A DNA stretch of 64,000 nt from Euphorbia lathyris (Eukaryota; Streptophyta; Magnoliopsida; Malpighiales; Euphorbiaceae). The DNA lies in the NCBI RefSeq assembly GCF_963576675.1, contig NC_088911.1, forward strand, positions 73,623,256-73,687,255, given 5' to 3'. The notes beneath the pieces were generated by a model. That model worked only from the letters and a program-made list of their open reading frames with translations, searched no databases and was not told the DNA's origin. Both the position numbers and the translations under genes were made by a program. This document shows, piece by piece, positions 22,790 through 33,706 of the stretch (the first letter of the stretch is position 1; each line of letters starts with the position of its first letter).

Positions 22790-23352
22790 GGTATAAGTGA
22801 ACGAAAAGTAGGTTTTTGTTTCACAACATCAATTACATCATTGAGATGGGTTTTCTGGTACTTGGCTTGTTTGATAGCTGAGTATAGGGTAATGGGTTCA
22901 AATGGTCTTACAACTGATCTAATTTTCGACCTTAATCCAACATTAAAACTAGAAATATAGAAAGATTCAGTGTGATTAGGATGAACCATTTCACATTTTG
23001 AGCTTGATAGCTTCAAGTATCTCCTGACAAGCTAACACATTCGTCTCTTGTTTTAGTTGGAAAAGCCAATGCACCACATCTTCTAGAATCCAGTTTTGAT
23101 ACCACTTCTCAACCCTTCCTTGTAGGTATAGCCCAACTAATACCACTATCTTCTTTTCTGTCACCACAAATATTTGGAAATATTTGGTGCACTTGTTAAT
23201 CCACGGATCTACATATGTTCCTCCAAAGGAGCATAAATCACATTTTGGAAAACGCTTATTGAAATAGGGAGGCTTTCATGATGAGAAGTATCTCTTGAGT
23301 TTGATCCGACATTACTTCCTAATATTCCTTTCGCATGATGACTGCTAGAAGG

Positions 23353-23389
<37 letters not shown>

Positions 23390-24041
23390 AAGAGGAAATA
23401 GGAACTTTAGGATTGCTCTAGACTAATTTGGTTAAGGTGGTAATCGTGGTGTGGATTTTATCCTCCAAGTATCGATGTGAATCTATTTGATCTTTGCGTA
23501 GTTGAAACCGCTCTATGGAAAAAGCTTCTAGCCTTTTGTGTTGATCTCGTATTTGTTCCAATTGCTCTGCAGTGGTCTCAAATCTATCATGGAACTGGGT
23601 GGTGAGATTTTTGATTTGTTATTCTAGGGCATCCATGGCTAACTAAGTCTTTTTGGCTATGCGTGTAATTCGTAGAGGTACTAACCATACCACAGAGGAA
23701 TGGCCGAAGGAAGGACCATCTCTGATACCAATGTCAAGGGTAGTACTGACTTTAATACAAAATTAGAAAAATTAGGGTTAGGAATAGAAGAATAGAGAAG
23801 GAGAATAGATTAAGAAATTCTGAATATTCTCAATGTTACATCTGAGGTCATAGATTGATAAGTAAATACGTAAGTGATGTAACAGCGAGCCTAACAACTT
23901 CCACAATAGTCCAAAATAGGCTATTGCACAAGAAACACAAATATCTAACAAAACTGACAAACCGGGCATAAACTTGATAAATAGCGGCTAATAATAACAA
24001 AATAACAACTAATTTACTTCTTCCTTATGCTGTATGTGACA
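22790..24041 (-). mobile_element. truncated Gypsy chromovirus: LTR, primer site and part of gag
   Basis: A second copy of the element at 37273-46275. LTR 23732-24041 (TGTCAAGGG...TATGTGACA on the plus strand) is followed, on the minus strand, by a TGGTATCAGAGATGG primer site (initiator Met type) and decayed gag. The segment 22800-22970 matches 45010-45150 closely (for example GTACTTGGCTTGTTTGATAG). Everything beyond gag is missing; the break near 22790 joins unrelated sequence. Confidence 0.75.
23359..23388 (+). repeat. (TG)n microsatellite
   Basis: About 15 uninterrupted TG units, inside the truncated Gypsy gag region. Confidence 0.95.
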
Positions 24042-25200
24042 ATCTACTCTATCGGTATACCTTGTTTGGGGTATGATAATTACTACGAACTTAAAGACCA
24101 ACATAATAGCAGGCAGACAGAAATTACAGATTAAAAATTGTCAAAAATAATATCATGATAACAAGAGAATCACTAATCCGTCACCTCTATTCAAAATATA
24201 TAGAGAGAGAATCGAAGAGTTCAGCCTAACAAAATGATGATTGATTACCTCCTAAAATTACAATCTTTAGTGATTTTGATTATTGTCCCACTGATCCAAA
24301 GCCATGTGGCGGCCACACCTAATTGGCAGAAGAAAACCAAAGATTATTTGCACTATTTATCATGAATCAAGTAGTAAATGTGACAAAACATTCGGAGGAC
24401 AAAAGAGAAACTTTTAGCAAACAGTACTTGACATATGTGAACTACGCTTAGCATACAAGTCATGAGAAAACATTTGCCAAAACAAATTGTATGCAATACA
24501 ATATTGACAAAAAAAGTAAAGGTTCTCAATTTTCATGGAAATAATTTTTTCCCTCATGATTGGCAAGATGGGAACATAATAGCAAATATACCACGCCACA
24601 TTTTTTGGAAGTTTCAATCAAAGATAACAGGCCACAGAAGCTATTCTGTCAGAAAATTAGATAAGTTAGAACCTGGTACAGGAGAGGAACTACATTAGCT
24701 TATGGGGAGGGACAAGTTAAATAATAATGTTAATAATAATAATAATAATAACAACAATAACAATAATAGTATTGAAATAAACCAAAACCCCTAAAAAAAT
24801 TAGCTCACAACATCCCCTGAAAATGATGCAACTGAGGAGATTTCCTTGCTTGAGAAGGAGGATTAATACGAACACGACTCCCAGTAATATATAGTTTTGT
24901 GGTTTTTGCTAAATTGATCATTAGCTTGGAAACTGTCCCGGTCCTTAATGATGTTCAGATTGGTTGAAAACATTGAACAGAAATAGAAACAGAAGTATAT
25001 ATCGAAACCTCACTCTAGTTGTAGTTTTGGCCTTTTTTACTTCTGTATATATCAAAAGCACACTTTTCAATAGTATCGTGGAAGATTCTACCTTCTCAAA
25101 ATAATTATATATATATATATATATATATAAACTTGTTTTTTGAAACAATTGTTTGATATAATGATGAATCATGATATCCCATAGATTCCTCTCTATCTCC
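24042..25200. other. intergenic, with (TAA)n and (TA)n microsatellites
   Basis: No gene is supported. AAT/AAC-rich triplets lie at about 24721-24770 and a (TA)n run at about 25108-25129. Confidence 0.5.
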
Positions 25201-25204
25201 ATGG

Positions 25205-25870
25205 TCTGTAGTATGGTATCAGAGTCTAGTTTTGGCTTCTCTTTTGGGATTCTGGATTGAGATTCCAGAATTTATTTTCTGCCTTGTGAGCAGAATTTCT
25301 AGGTTTGCATGTTTGGGTTGTTTCTTTCGGCATTAATGTCTGCCTTGTGAGCAGACTGTTTGAACCTAGTGTTCCAAGTCTCACTTAGTCTCACCGCCCC
25401 TCCCACGAGCTTCCTCTTCTGCTGACCGTCCGATCTGCAAATTCCAGTAACAAATCTCCCAGCACATGGCAGCACCGTTTCCGGCGACTTTTGGTGTTCC
25501 AGCGTTGTCTGGGTATTTCCAACCTTCATGTATGGTTTGTGCAACTTGGATTAGTGTTTAAATTCTTTGTGGGTTGGGTTGGCAGTGATTATTGCGTTCT
25601 TGGTCTCTCCTTTTTGTTATATGTCTAATATGTTTTGAATTGTATTGTTTGTTTTGTTTTTGAGTTGTATTGTCTTTAAGACTATGTATTCTGCATCTGT
25701 AGCAAACAGAACATGATTAAAATCCATGCTCCACCTTCAGGGGAGTGTAATAATGTAAGCAGGGTATGAATCTATCTAAGTATGTGTTGTAATTGTCTAG
25801 GTAGTATCCTTAATGTGTACATATATGTGTTCTCCTTCAATGAAATATATTCATATAGTTTTAGTATATA
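25205..25870 (+). mobile_element. internally deleted Copia-like LTR element relic
   Basis: A primer site TGGTATCAGAGTCTAG (initiator Met type) at 25214 is followed by a leader and a possible gag start (ATGGCAGCACCGTTTCC at about 25466). At 25738 a purine tract CAGGGGAGTG precedes TGTAATAATG, a typical Copia 3' end and LTR start; sequence just before it (AAAATCCATGCTCCACCTT) is the common Copia tail. All pol is missing. The upstream LTR cannot be matched to the downstream one, so boundaries are uncertain. Confidence 0.5.
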
Positions 25871-26731
25871 TGGTATCTCATGTGTTTCCAATGCATTCAC
25901 ATGGTTTGTAACACTTACATTACATTTATGAGATTACCCTGAAATTCTGCATTTTTCCTTTACATTTTCACTCAAAATAAGAGTTTTATCCTATCACTGT
26001 CAGAATTGGAAGACGACATCGAACTTTACCTCTTGATGGAAGTGATGCAGCATTTGAAGTCTAAGCATAGTGGTGGATGACAGAAACTAGAAACTATAAA
26101 TAGGTCAATGTTTTTAATTTTGCAAGACCTCCCCTCCACCAAGAAAAATATTAAGACTTCTAGTTCCACAGTGACTAATATATATAGAGCATCAACTTCA
26201 AAGCAACATAATAGCCAAGTAACAAAATCACACTCATAGAGCTGTAAATTTGCTTTGACAATTTAAGATCTGATCAACAAATATTCTGACTTTAAGTTTT
26301 AGACTTAAGCTAGTTAAGTGGTTCAAGAATTAGAATCATATGAACTTAAATGAAATGGATCAAGGGGCATTGACTCCTCAAGAGCAACTAAGTCAAACTC
26401 CTACATAAGTTTCTTAATGCAGTTTTAACCTTTTCCTTACCCACTGAGACCAACAATCTTCACATAAATCATGTCCTCCCTTTTCAAATAGCTTCCTTTC
26501 TTTTATTTTCCTTCCCTGAATTCCATGTTTATGCATCTGAATTTCTATACTAACATCTTGCTTCAAATTGCAAAAAAATAATAAAAACCTATAATTAATA
26601 TCCAAAACTGTATAAATGCAAGAGTTTTATATTCCAACATTGGAGTCACCGCATAAATCAATTATATCAAGTTATATATATATATAAAAATATCCATTTA
26701 AATATACTTTTGTCTACATATAAGTATGTAT
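25871..26731. other. intergenic, nothing recognised
   Basis: AT-rich DNA with no supported gene or repeat. Confidence 0.4.
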
Positions 26732-26739
26732 AAAAATTA

Positions 26740-27839
26740 AGGGAAAGTACAAAAATAAACCTCGTGGTTACACCAGTTTTCAATCACAACCCTGTGGTTT
26801 AAAATTTTTCAAAATGGTACCATGTACTTCAATCCGTTAACTAACATAAGCATTCTTGTCAAACGGCGTTATTTGTGCTGAGCTGGAAATTTTGGTCAAA
26901 TAGTCAATGGGGGTATTTTTGACATTTTCCACCATATCCTTCTCTGTAGTAGTTCGCCTCTCCTCCATAGCAGCTCCGCCATGACGAAGTAGTTCTACCT
27001 CTCCTTCTCCATAGTAGCTCCGCCATAGTAGTCCCGTCGTAGCAGCTCCGTCGTTTTCCTAAGTCTCACCTTTTCTTTTTCTTCTGCTACTTTCTCAACC
27101 TTCTGATTTTTCTAATTACCCACTAAAATTAAATTGCAATTATATATGTATGTTCAATTTCATGACTCCATTCTTCTCTTTCTTCTGTTCAATTTCAGTT
27201 TAGAGAAAAGATATGCATGTTCTAATACTTTCCATTTTGCAGCATTGAATTGCAATTATATAAATTATTCAATACTTTTCAGTTTTACGCTTCAGAAAAC
27301 TCCATTTCGTAGTCCCTTTTGCATGCCCCGAAAACGCAACATCGTCGGCGACTTGAAAGAAAAACTCCGAGGAGATGAAGATGGAAACATCGAAGGTGTC
27401 GAATAGCCTGAAATTTTATGCAATGGTGTGAAATAATGAAAAACAGAGTACGAGCATCGCTATCACCACTGTTCACCTTCTCATCTCCTTCCATTGTTCC
27501 GCCGGCGGCAGCGGCCAGATGTTTCACTTTCTTCCCCCGTATTCTTTTTTACTTTCTCCACTTTTTTCAACAAATACACCTTCACATTCTTCACTGCAGA
27601 TCGTGGTTACCCGAGAGAGGAGAGAACAAGAACAAGGAAGAAGAGGGAGAAAATGTTAAAAATACCCCCATTGACTATTTGACCAAAATTGACAGCTCAA
27701 CACAAATAACTTCGTTTAACAAAAATGCTTATGTTTGCTAACGGATTGAAATACATGGTACCATTTTGAAAAAATTTAAACCGTAGGGTTGTGATTGAAA
27801 ACAGATGTAACCACAAGGTTTATTTTTATACTTTTCCCT
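26740..27839. mobile_element. Pack-MULE-like element with about 190-bp terminal inverted repeats
   Basis: The left end (AGGGAAAGTACAAAAATAAA) and right end (minus strand AGGGAAAAGTATAAAAATAA) are inverted copies over roughly 190 bp, extending to GTCAATGGGGGTATTTTT. An exact 8-bp direct repeat AAAAATTA flanks the element (26732-26739 and 27840-27847). Long terminal repeats plus an 8-bp duplication fit a Mutator-like non-autonomous element. The middle (about 26940-27650) is richer in G/C and different in texture: repeated AGCTCCGCCAT-like units at 26950-27050, then a coding-like stretch near 27290-27406 (CMPRKRNIVGDLKEKLRGDE). The source of the cargo was not recognised. Confidence 0.75.
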
Positions 27840-28039
27840 AAAAATTATATGGATTTGATAGAGAACAAAAGTTCACACAAAATTTTCAAAAAATGCACTG
27901 ACTCTGCATGCTAAGGGTTAAAAATCAAACAGCAAAACATGTACAGAGGCTAACTGAAGAGAGAGGGAGAGAGATCTATATGTTCTTGGGCTGAGCTCTT
28001 TTCACTTACATGTATACTTGCAAAGTCAAAATTAGACCA

Positions 28040-28129
28040 ATAGTGGTCAAGAAGCTTTAGCTTAATGGTATAGCAGCTTCACACTCTCACATTTACAAGG
28101 GAGGTGGGTTCGGGATACAAGGAGGGGAA
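28040..28129 (+). mobile_element. tRNA-like SINE relic split by the LTR element
   Basis: TTTAGCTTAATGGTATAGCAG resembles an A box and GGTGGGTTCGGGATAC a B box, about 35 bases apart. The segment continues on the far side of the LTR element (34968 onward, GGAATTGGGGAACC), so the LTR element inserted into it. It cannot fold as a full tRNA. Confidence 0.4.
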
Positions 28130-28498
28130 TGTCACGATTATAGATAGTAATTATTTAGGTATTATTAGGTGGTTAATTGTTTTTACATTAAGTTGTATTT
28201 AGTTTTAATAGATGTTATTAGGAATGTTTACCACTCTAACAATAATACAGTTGTGGGAAATTATAACAGTTGTCATGTCAGTAGTTGTTATGTCTATTTA
28301 GAGTCCTCCTTTACTGTGTAACGATTATCATATTAATATTGAATGAAAACTATCTCTCTTTCCTTCTTTCTCTCTTCTCTCTACTGCAATTCTCTCCCTA
28401 ATTCTCTGTTCTCTTTCTCTTCTTATTCTTCTCCTATCTCCTACCTCCAACCCTAATTCTTCCCTAATCACTACTTCCAACAATCCCTAATTGTTACA
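28130..28498 (+). repeat. left LTR of the gene-carrying element
   Basis: Matches 34609-34967 over its whole length with scattered substitutions and small indels. The second half is a CT-rich tract (TATCTCTCTTTCCTTC...). Ends TG...CA. Confidence 0.9.
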
Positions 28499-28499
28499 T

Positions 28500-28512
28500 T
28501 GGTATCAGAGAC
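28500..28512 (+). other. primer binding site (initiator Met tRNA type)
   Basis: TGGTATCAGAGAC begins one base after the left LTR. Confidence 0.8.
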
Positions 28513-28529
28513 CGTCTTTCCTCCGTCCA

Positions 28530-28890
28530 TGGAAGATTTTGAACAGCAAATGGAACGGTACCGCAGGGAGACACGTGAGGGCATCAAAGGTTTGACGAAC
28601 AATCGAAACAGCTTTGCAAGAAGCAACAAGAAAATTATGAATAAATCTACAAATCCTTCTCGGTTTTGATTCAATCAATTCGAGAATTTCAAGGCGTTTC
28701 AGATTATTCTTCAGTTGCATCCCAAGTGTTCGATGAAAAGTCCGAGCAGAAATTGGAGCCGGAAGATTTCAAATTGCAAGGAAAAACTATAGAGATCGTT
28801 GAGCAGCTGCACCAACAGAAGCAAACAGCTACTATGGAGGTTCTTGAGCTTCGAACGGAGAAGATAACCCCAGAAAATACCGGTTGAAAC
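28530..28890 (+). pseudogene. gag-like leader ORF pieces
   Basis: From the ATG at 28529 a frame reads MEDFEQQMERYRRETREGIK and runs about 45 codons to a stop near 28669. A second frame (28666-28887) reads VFDEKSEQKLEPEDFKLQGK. The first resembles the start of Gypsy gag proteins (a MEDFEQQMERYR-like coiled coil), but no gag core domain or zinc knuckle follows. The source of the second piece is not recognised. Confidence 0.35.
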
Positions 28891-29359
28891 CTGAAAATCA
28901 GTTTGAATCAAGTTCATACCCATCCATAGATTTTTTTAAGCAAGCTAACTTTCAGGACATCCCTCCCAATGATGTGATTGAGGCTCCTGGGCACAATTCT
29001 ACTTTTAGATCTCCCCTTAAAGCAATGGCACCAAACTAACCATTTCTACACCATAACCTCTGCTGAAATAAACCCAACACATGTAATAACTCAGAAACCT
29101 AACCCAACATTCATACCTCCATTAACTACTTCACCCTTACTCAGAACACCCCAATCAAACCGCAACTTCTGCCTAAAACCAATCTGATACCAGTGGCCAA
29201 CCCGAAAACTCCGGACAGTGTACTATTTGGAACAAATGTGAGCCCATCGGCTGGCCAAACAATAGAGTTATGCACGTATTGGTTCTTCTATGCTAAGGAG
29301 TGCGACTCCTGATCCTCAAGTTGATGCTAAGGCTCTGTGCCTTTGCACTACTCCCATTA

Positions 29360-30227
29360 GACAAGGGAGACCTTATGCTTATGAAAAAAGGAGGTTTTAA
29401 TGACTCAACATTAATCATGGGTATTTCCTTTGGCATGAACGAGTCTATAGATTTATCAGCTATTTTAATTGACATTTGGAAGAATTGGGTCTGCTGTTAG
29501 AGTGAAGATGAAGTGGCGTGGAGCAGCTAAAGAACGATAGCTAAATTGTAGATTTGTTGCATTCATAAACAGAGCTGAAGGACAAATAGCAAAAGATGAA
29601 ATGCAAGGAGTGGTTGTGAATGAAAATGAGTTAAAGATTGGGTGGGGTAAATCTGTGGCCCTTCCGTCACTAGCACTACCTCTTCCAACTCTAGGACATA
29701 TGACCATCAGGATTGATGAAGACATGCACTTGGTCTGGTCTCATCAAATGTATAATGTAGAAAATTATAAACAAGCTCTGGGACATAATAATTGACAAGG
29801 GAGACCTTATGCTTATGAAAAAAGGAGGTTTTAATGACTCAACATTAATCATGGGTATTTCCTTTGGCATGAACGAGTCTATAGATTTATCAGCTATTTT
29901 AATTGACATTTGGAAGAATTGGGTCTGCTGTTAGAGTGAAGATGAAGTGGCGTGGAGCAGCTAAAGAACGATAGCTAAATTGTAGATTTGTTGCATTCAT
30001 AAACAGAGCTGAAGGACAAATAGCAAAAGATGAAATGCAAGGAGTGGTTGTGAATGAAAATGAGTTAAAGATTGGGTGGGGTAAATCTGTGGCCCTTCCG
30101 TCACTAGCACTACCTCTTCCAACTCTAGGACATATGACCATCAGGATTGATGAAGACATGCACTTGGTCTGGTCTCATCAAATGTATAATGTAGAAAATT
30201 ATAAACAAGCTCTGGGACATAATAATT
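29360..30227 (+). repeat. 434-bp tandem duplication inside the gene-carrying element
   Basis: 29360-29793 and 29794-30227 are direct, adjacent copies that appear identical throughout by eye. The junction is ATAATT|GACAAGG. Each copy carries the same SR140/RRC1 RRM fragment. Confidence 0.9.
29475..29793 (+). pseudogene. RRC1: captured SR140/RRC1 splicing-factor RRM fragment, copy 1
   Basis: The frame from 29475 reads FGRIGSAVRVKMKWRGAAKE, a stop at 29539-29550, then CRFVAFINRAEGQIAKDEMQ and ELKIGWGKSVALPSLALPLP. This is the second half of the RRM and the following linker of U2 snRNP-associated SURP-motif proteins (SR140; RRC1 in Arabidopsis), where FVAFMNRADGQAAKDEMQG and GWGKSVALP are strongly conserved. 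RNP1 is recognisable in RFVAFINR. The in-frame stop and missing first RRM half make it a fragment. It is the first half of the 434-bp tandem duplication. Confidence 0.8.
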
Positions 30228-30249
30228 TTGTTTATGAGAGGAGTTCATT
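29909..30249 (+). pseudogene. RRC1: captured SR140/RRC1 RRM fragment, copy 2
   Basis: Same content as the copy 434 bases upstream, including the same stop. This copy continues slightly further, to YKQALGHNNFVYERSS, before the RTE LINE inserts at 30250. Confidence 0.8.
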
Positions 30250-33200
30250 AACTCCGCCTGTGAGGGTCACTTGGTGGCATTTACAGCCGGTCCCAAGCCC
30301 GGACAAAGGAGGAGGATTGCGGTAGGTTTGTGGCGGCCAGCGTAAAACTTAGCCACATCTTATGACATGAACCATACTATGAATATCGTGGGGGCGTTCC
30401 CTACTCAGCGACGCACTGCACTTCCTAGACCCGGGTGTAGTGAAAAATATGCAAGGGTTGCTAGTTTGTCGTCCCGAAGCGGCGCGCCACCCAGGACCCG
30501 GGGGTGGTGTCAAATATGCAAGGGTTGCGGGTAAATAAGCTAGTCCACGGTAATGGTAGGGGTAGGGGTAATAGGTTACGCTTTGGGACATGGAACATAG
30601 GCTCTTTGACAGGAAAATTAGCTGAAATTGTAGATGTTATGAAGAGGAGGAGAATAAATATAATGTGCCTACAAGAAACCAAGTGGGTTGGAGCCAAGGC
30701 TAGAGAGATAGCTCCTTGGGGTTCTAAACTGTGGTACTCAGGAAAGGATAAGGGTAGAAATGGAGTAGGTATTCTTATTGATAGGGAGTATATTGATGAT
30801 GTAGTAGCGGTGTCTAGGAAGAGCGATAGAATTATGAGTGTTAAGCTTGTGATAGGAGATGAGGTTGTGAATGTCATAAGTGCATATGCGCCACAAATAG
30901 GATTAGATGTCTCTATAAGACAAGCTTTTTGGGAGGACTTGGAGGAAGTGGTGCAACAGGTTCCCAGAGATGAAAAGATGGTACTAGGTGGTGATCTCAA
31001 TGGACACGTAGGTTCTAGGCGAGATGGGTTTGAGAGTGTTCATGGAGGGTATGGTTTCGGAGATAAAAATGAAGCAGGAAATGATATCTTGGAATTCGCA
31101 TCAGCCTATGACTTGAGTATTATGAACACATGGTTTATGAAAAGAACATCCCACTTAGTGACTTATCGGAATGGCTGTAATGCGAGCCAAATTGACTTCT
31201 TCTTAGTAAGGAGTGCTTGGAGAAAGAGTTATGTTGATTGTAAGGTGATCCCTGGTGAGAGTACGACAACCCAACATAGAGTAGTGGTGCTTGATTTTCG
31301 AAGTAGGAGATGTATGAGAAAACGAACACCACAAGTGGAGACTAAGATTAAGTGGTGGAAACTGCAAGGGGAGAATCAACAAAAATTTGTGGATGAGATG
31401 GCCAAAAAAGATATTTGGACTTGTAATATGGATTTAGATATAGATTCGATATGGACTAAGATGGAACATAGTATAAGGGAAGTAGCGAAGGAAGTTCTAG
31501 GGGAATCTAAAGGTAGCATGCCACCGGGTAAGGACACATCTTGGTGGATAGAAGAAGTACGACAAGCAGTAAAGAGTAAGCGAGAATCCTATAGAATATT
31601 AGGGAAGTGCATAAGTGATGAGAACTACGAAAAGTACAAAGAAGCTAAAAGGGAAGTAAAGAAGGTCATACGTGATGCTAGAGCAAAGGTGAATCGGGAT
31701 CTGTACACAAGATTGGACACGAAGGAAGGGGAAAGAGACATATATAGAATTGCTCGGATGAGAGATAGGAAGACGCGAGATCTCGGAAAAGTTAAATGTG
31801 TGAAGGATGTGGACCAAAAAGTCCTAGTTGGAGATAAGGATATCAAGGAACGATGGAGGTCCCATTTTGATAACTTATTTAATGGAGATCGCGGACAAGA
31901 GGTTGGAGATATAAGTATCCCTCACGATATGATAAATCGTGAATGCATACGAAGAATTCAAAAGGGTGAAGTCAAAATGGCATTAAATAAGATGAGATTG
32001 AAGAAAGCAGTAGGACCTGATGGCATCCTTATTGAGATTTGGAGATGTTTGGGAGAGAGAGGAATCGAATGGTTGACGACGTTCTTCAACAAAATTTGGA
32101 GAAACAATAAGATGCCATCTGAATGGAGGAAAAGTATTCTAATCCCGTTGTATAAGAACAAAGGCGATGTCCAAGATTGTGCCAACTATCGAGGAATCAA
32201 ATTAATGAGTCACACTATGAAACTGTGGGAGCGAGTGATCGAACAAAGGCTAAGGAGGGCGGTGAAGATCTCGGAAAACCAGTTTGGCTTTATGCCGGGA
32301 AGATCAACTATGGAAGCCATCCACCTAATGAGACAATTAATGGAGCACTATCGAAATAAGAAGAAAGACTTGCATATGGTTTTCATTGACTTGGAGAAGG
32401 CATATGATAAGGTACCAAGAGAAGTACTTTGGTGGGCCCTAATAAGGAAAGGCATTTCGCGGAAATATGTTGACATCATAAAGGACATGTATGAGGGAGC
32501 ATGCACGAGTGTACGCACCAGTGTTGGGAAGACTGAAGAGTTCCCTATTACGATTGAAGTGCATCAAGGTTCTGCACTAAGCCCTTTTTCATTTTGCCAT
32601 CGTTATAGATGAACTAACGAGTTCACTTCAAGATGGTATACCGTGGTGCATGTTGTTTGCAGATGATATTGTGTTGGTCGATGAGACGAAAGAAGGCGTG
32701 GAGAGGAAGTTGGAACTATGGAGACAAACTTTAGAATCTAGAGGCTTTAAGCTGAGCCGAAGTAAAACAGAATATTTGGAGTGTAAGTTTAGCGGCGATA
32801 GGAGTAGGGAGGCAGGGACAATCACACTAGATGGGAAAGTTGTTCAAGCATCGGATTGCTTTCGGTATTTAGGATCTATTATTCAAACGGATGGAGAAGT
32901 AGATGGAGAAATCTGGTTGGGCGAAGTGGAAGAGTGCTACGGGTTTCTTTTGTGACCCCGGCATGCCAAATAGATTGAAGGGAAAATTCTACCGCACGGC
33001 AATCAGACCAGCACTGTTATATGGTACGGAGTGTTGGGCAGTGAAACACTGTCACACTCATAAGATGTCGGTGGCGGAGATGCGTATGTTGAGATGGATG
33101 TGTGGTCATACGAGAAAGGATCGGGTGAGTAATGAAATAATTAGGACAAAAGTAGGGGTTACATCAATTGAGAATAAAATGAGGGAAAACCGACTAAGGT

Positions 33201-33485
33201 GGTTTGACCATGTAAGACGAAGAGCGCTTGATGCGCCGATTAGGAGGACTGAAGAGTGGCAAAGGGATGTAATGGTGAGGGGTAGGGGAAGACCTAAGCA
33301 GACTTGGAGGAGGGTGATCGAGAGTGATATGAGTTTATTGGGGATTGAGGAAAATATGGTAGTGGATAGGAAAGAGTGGAGGGAGAGAATTTGTGTCACT
33401 GGCACGACTTGATTTCACGGTTTTATATGATGGTTCATGTTAGCCGACCCCGAATCATTTCGGGACTAAGGCTTTGTTGTTGTTG
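30250..33485 (+). mobile_element. RTE-clade LINE, near full length, with 17-bp target duplication
   Basis: Perfect 17-bp direct repeats TATGAGAGGAGTTCATT lie at 30233-30249 and 33486-33502. The 3' end is a (TTG)n tail (GCTTTGTTGTTGTTG), characteristic of RTE elements. The body is about 3.24 kb and very similar to the copy at 37660-40893. It interrupts the gene-carrying LTR element, so it is the younger of the two. Confidence 0.92.
30504..33412 (+). pseudogene. RTE LINE endonuclease-reverse transcriptase, two frame breaks
   Basis: A single-ORF RTE protein: an apurinic-like endonuclease ([38 protein letters not shown]), then RT ([46 protein letters not shown] with the catalytic DD) and a C-terminal [11 protein letters not shown] / [13 protein letters not shown] region. 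The first frame is open for 702 codons (30504-32612). It breaks near 32590 at the HQGSALSP box and again near 32900, where about 20 bases seen in the other copy are missing. Plant pipelines often misname such ORFs 'craniofacial development protein 2-like'. Confidence 0.9.
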
Positions 33486-33571
33486 TATGAGAGGAGTTCA
33501 TTGCACACATATTCTTCTTATTTTGGCTGCTACTCTTCGATTTGAGCCGTTTTTTGCTGTGTGTTGAATAA

Positions 33572-33706
33572 ATGGAAAATGCTTGGAAGGAAATGAGTGA
33601 TATTGATCTTGCAATTCGTCACTATTTGATTGCCATTGAGCTTCGACCTAACTTTGCTGATGTTGGGTCAAACTTGGGTAGTGCCTACATTCGAATAGGA
33701 AGTCTT
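33572..33706 (+). pseudogene. SEC: captured SECRET AGENT (O-GlcNAc transferase) TPR fragment
   Basis: The first 45 codons of a 249-codon open frame read ENAWKEMSDIDLAIRHYLIA, IELRPNFADVGSNLGSAY. This is the TPR unit of plant SEC, the nucleocytoplasmic O-GlcNAc transferase, in which 'AIRYYLIAIELRPNFADAWSNLASAYMRKGRL' is conserved. The change of AWSNLA to VGSNLG and other substitutions show relaxed constraint. Only about one TPR is retained, with no catalytic domain. It is joined in frame to an acidic linker and then to the dihydroxyacetone kinase fragment. Confidence 0.85.

Noticed and set aside
25299..25544. 81-codon minus-strand frame
   Set aside because: Lies antisense in the Copia-like relic leader; no family resemblance.
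30461..31000. Long minus-strand frames opposite the LINE ORFs (also on the plus strand at 40147-40800)
   Set aside because: Antisense shadows of the endonuclease frame, Ser/Thr/Ile-rich with no domain.
30504..32612. Host gene resembling 'craniofacial development protein 2'
   Set aside because: This is a frequent misannotation of plant RTE LINE endonuclease ORFs; a (TTG)n tail, target duplication and a second copy show it is a LINE.
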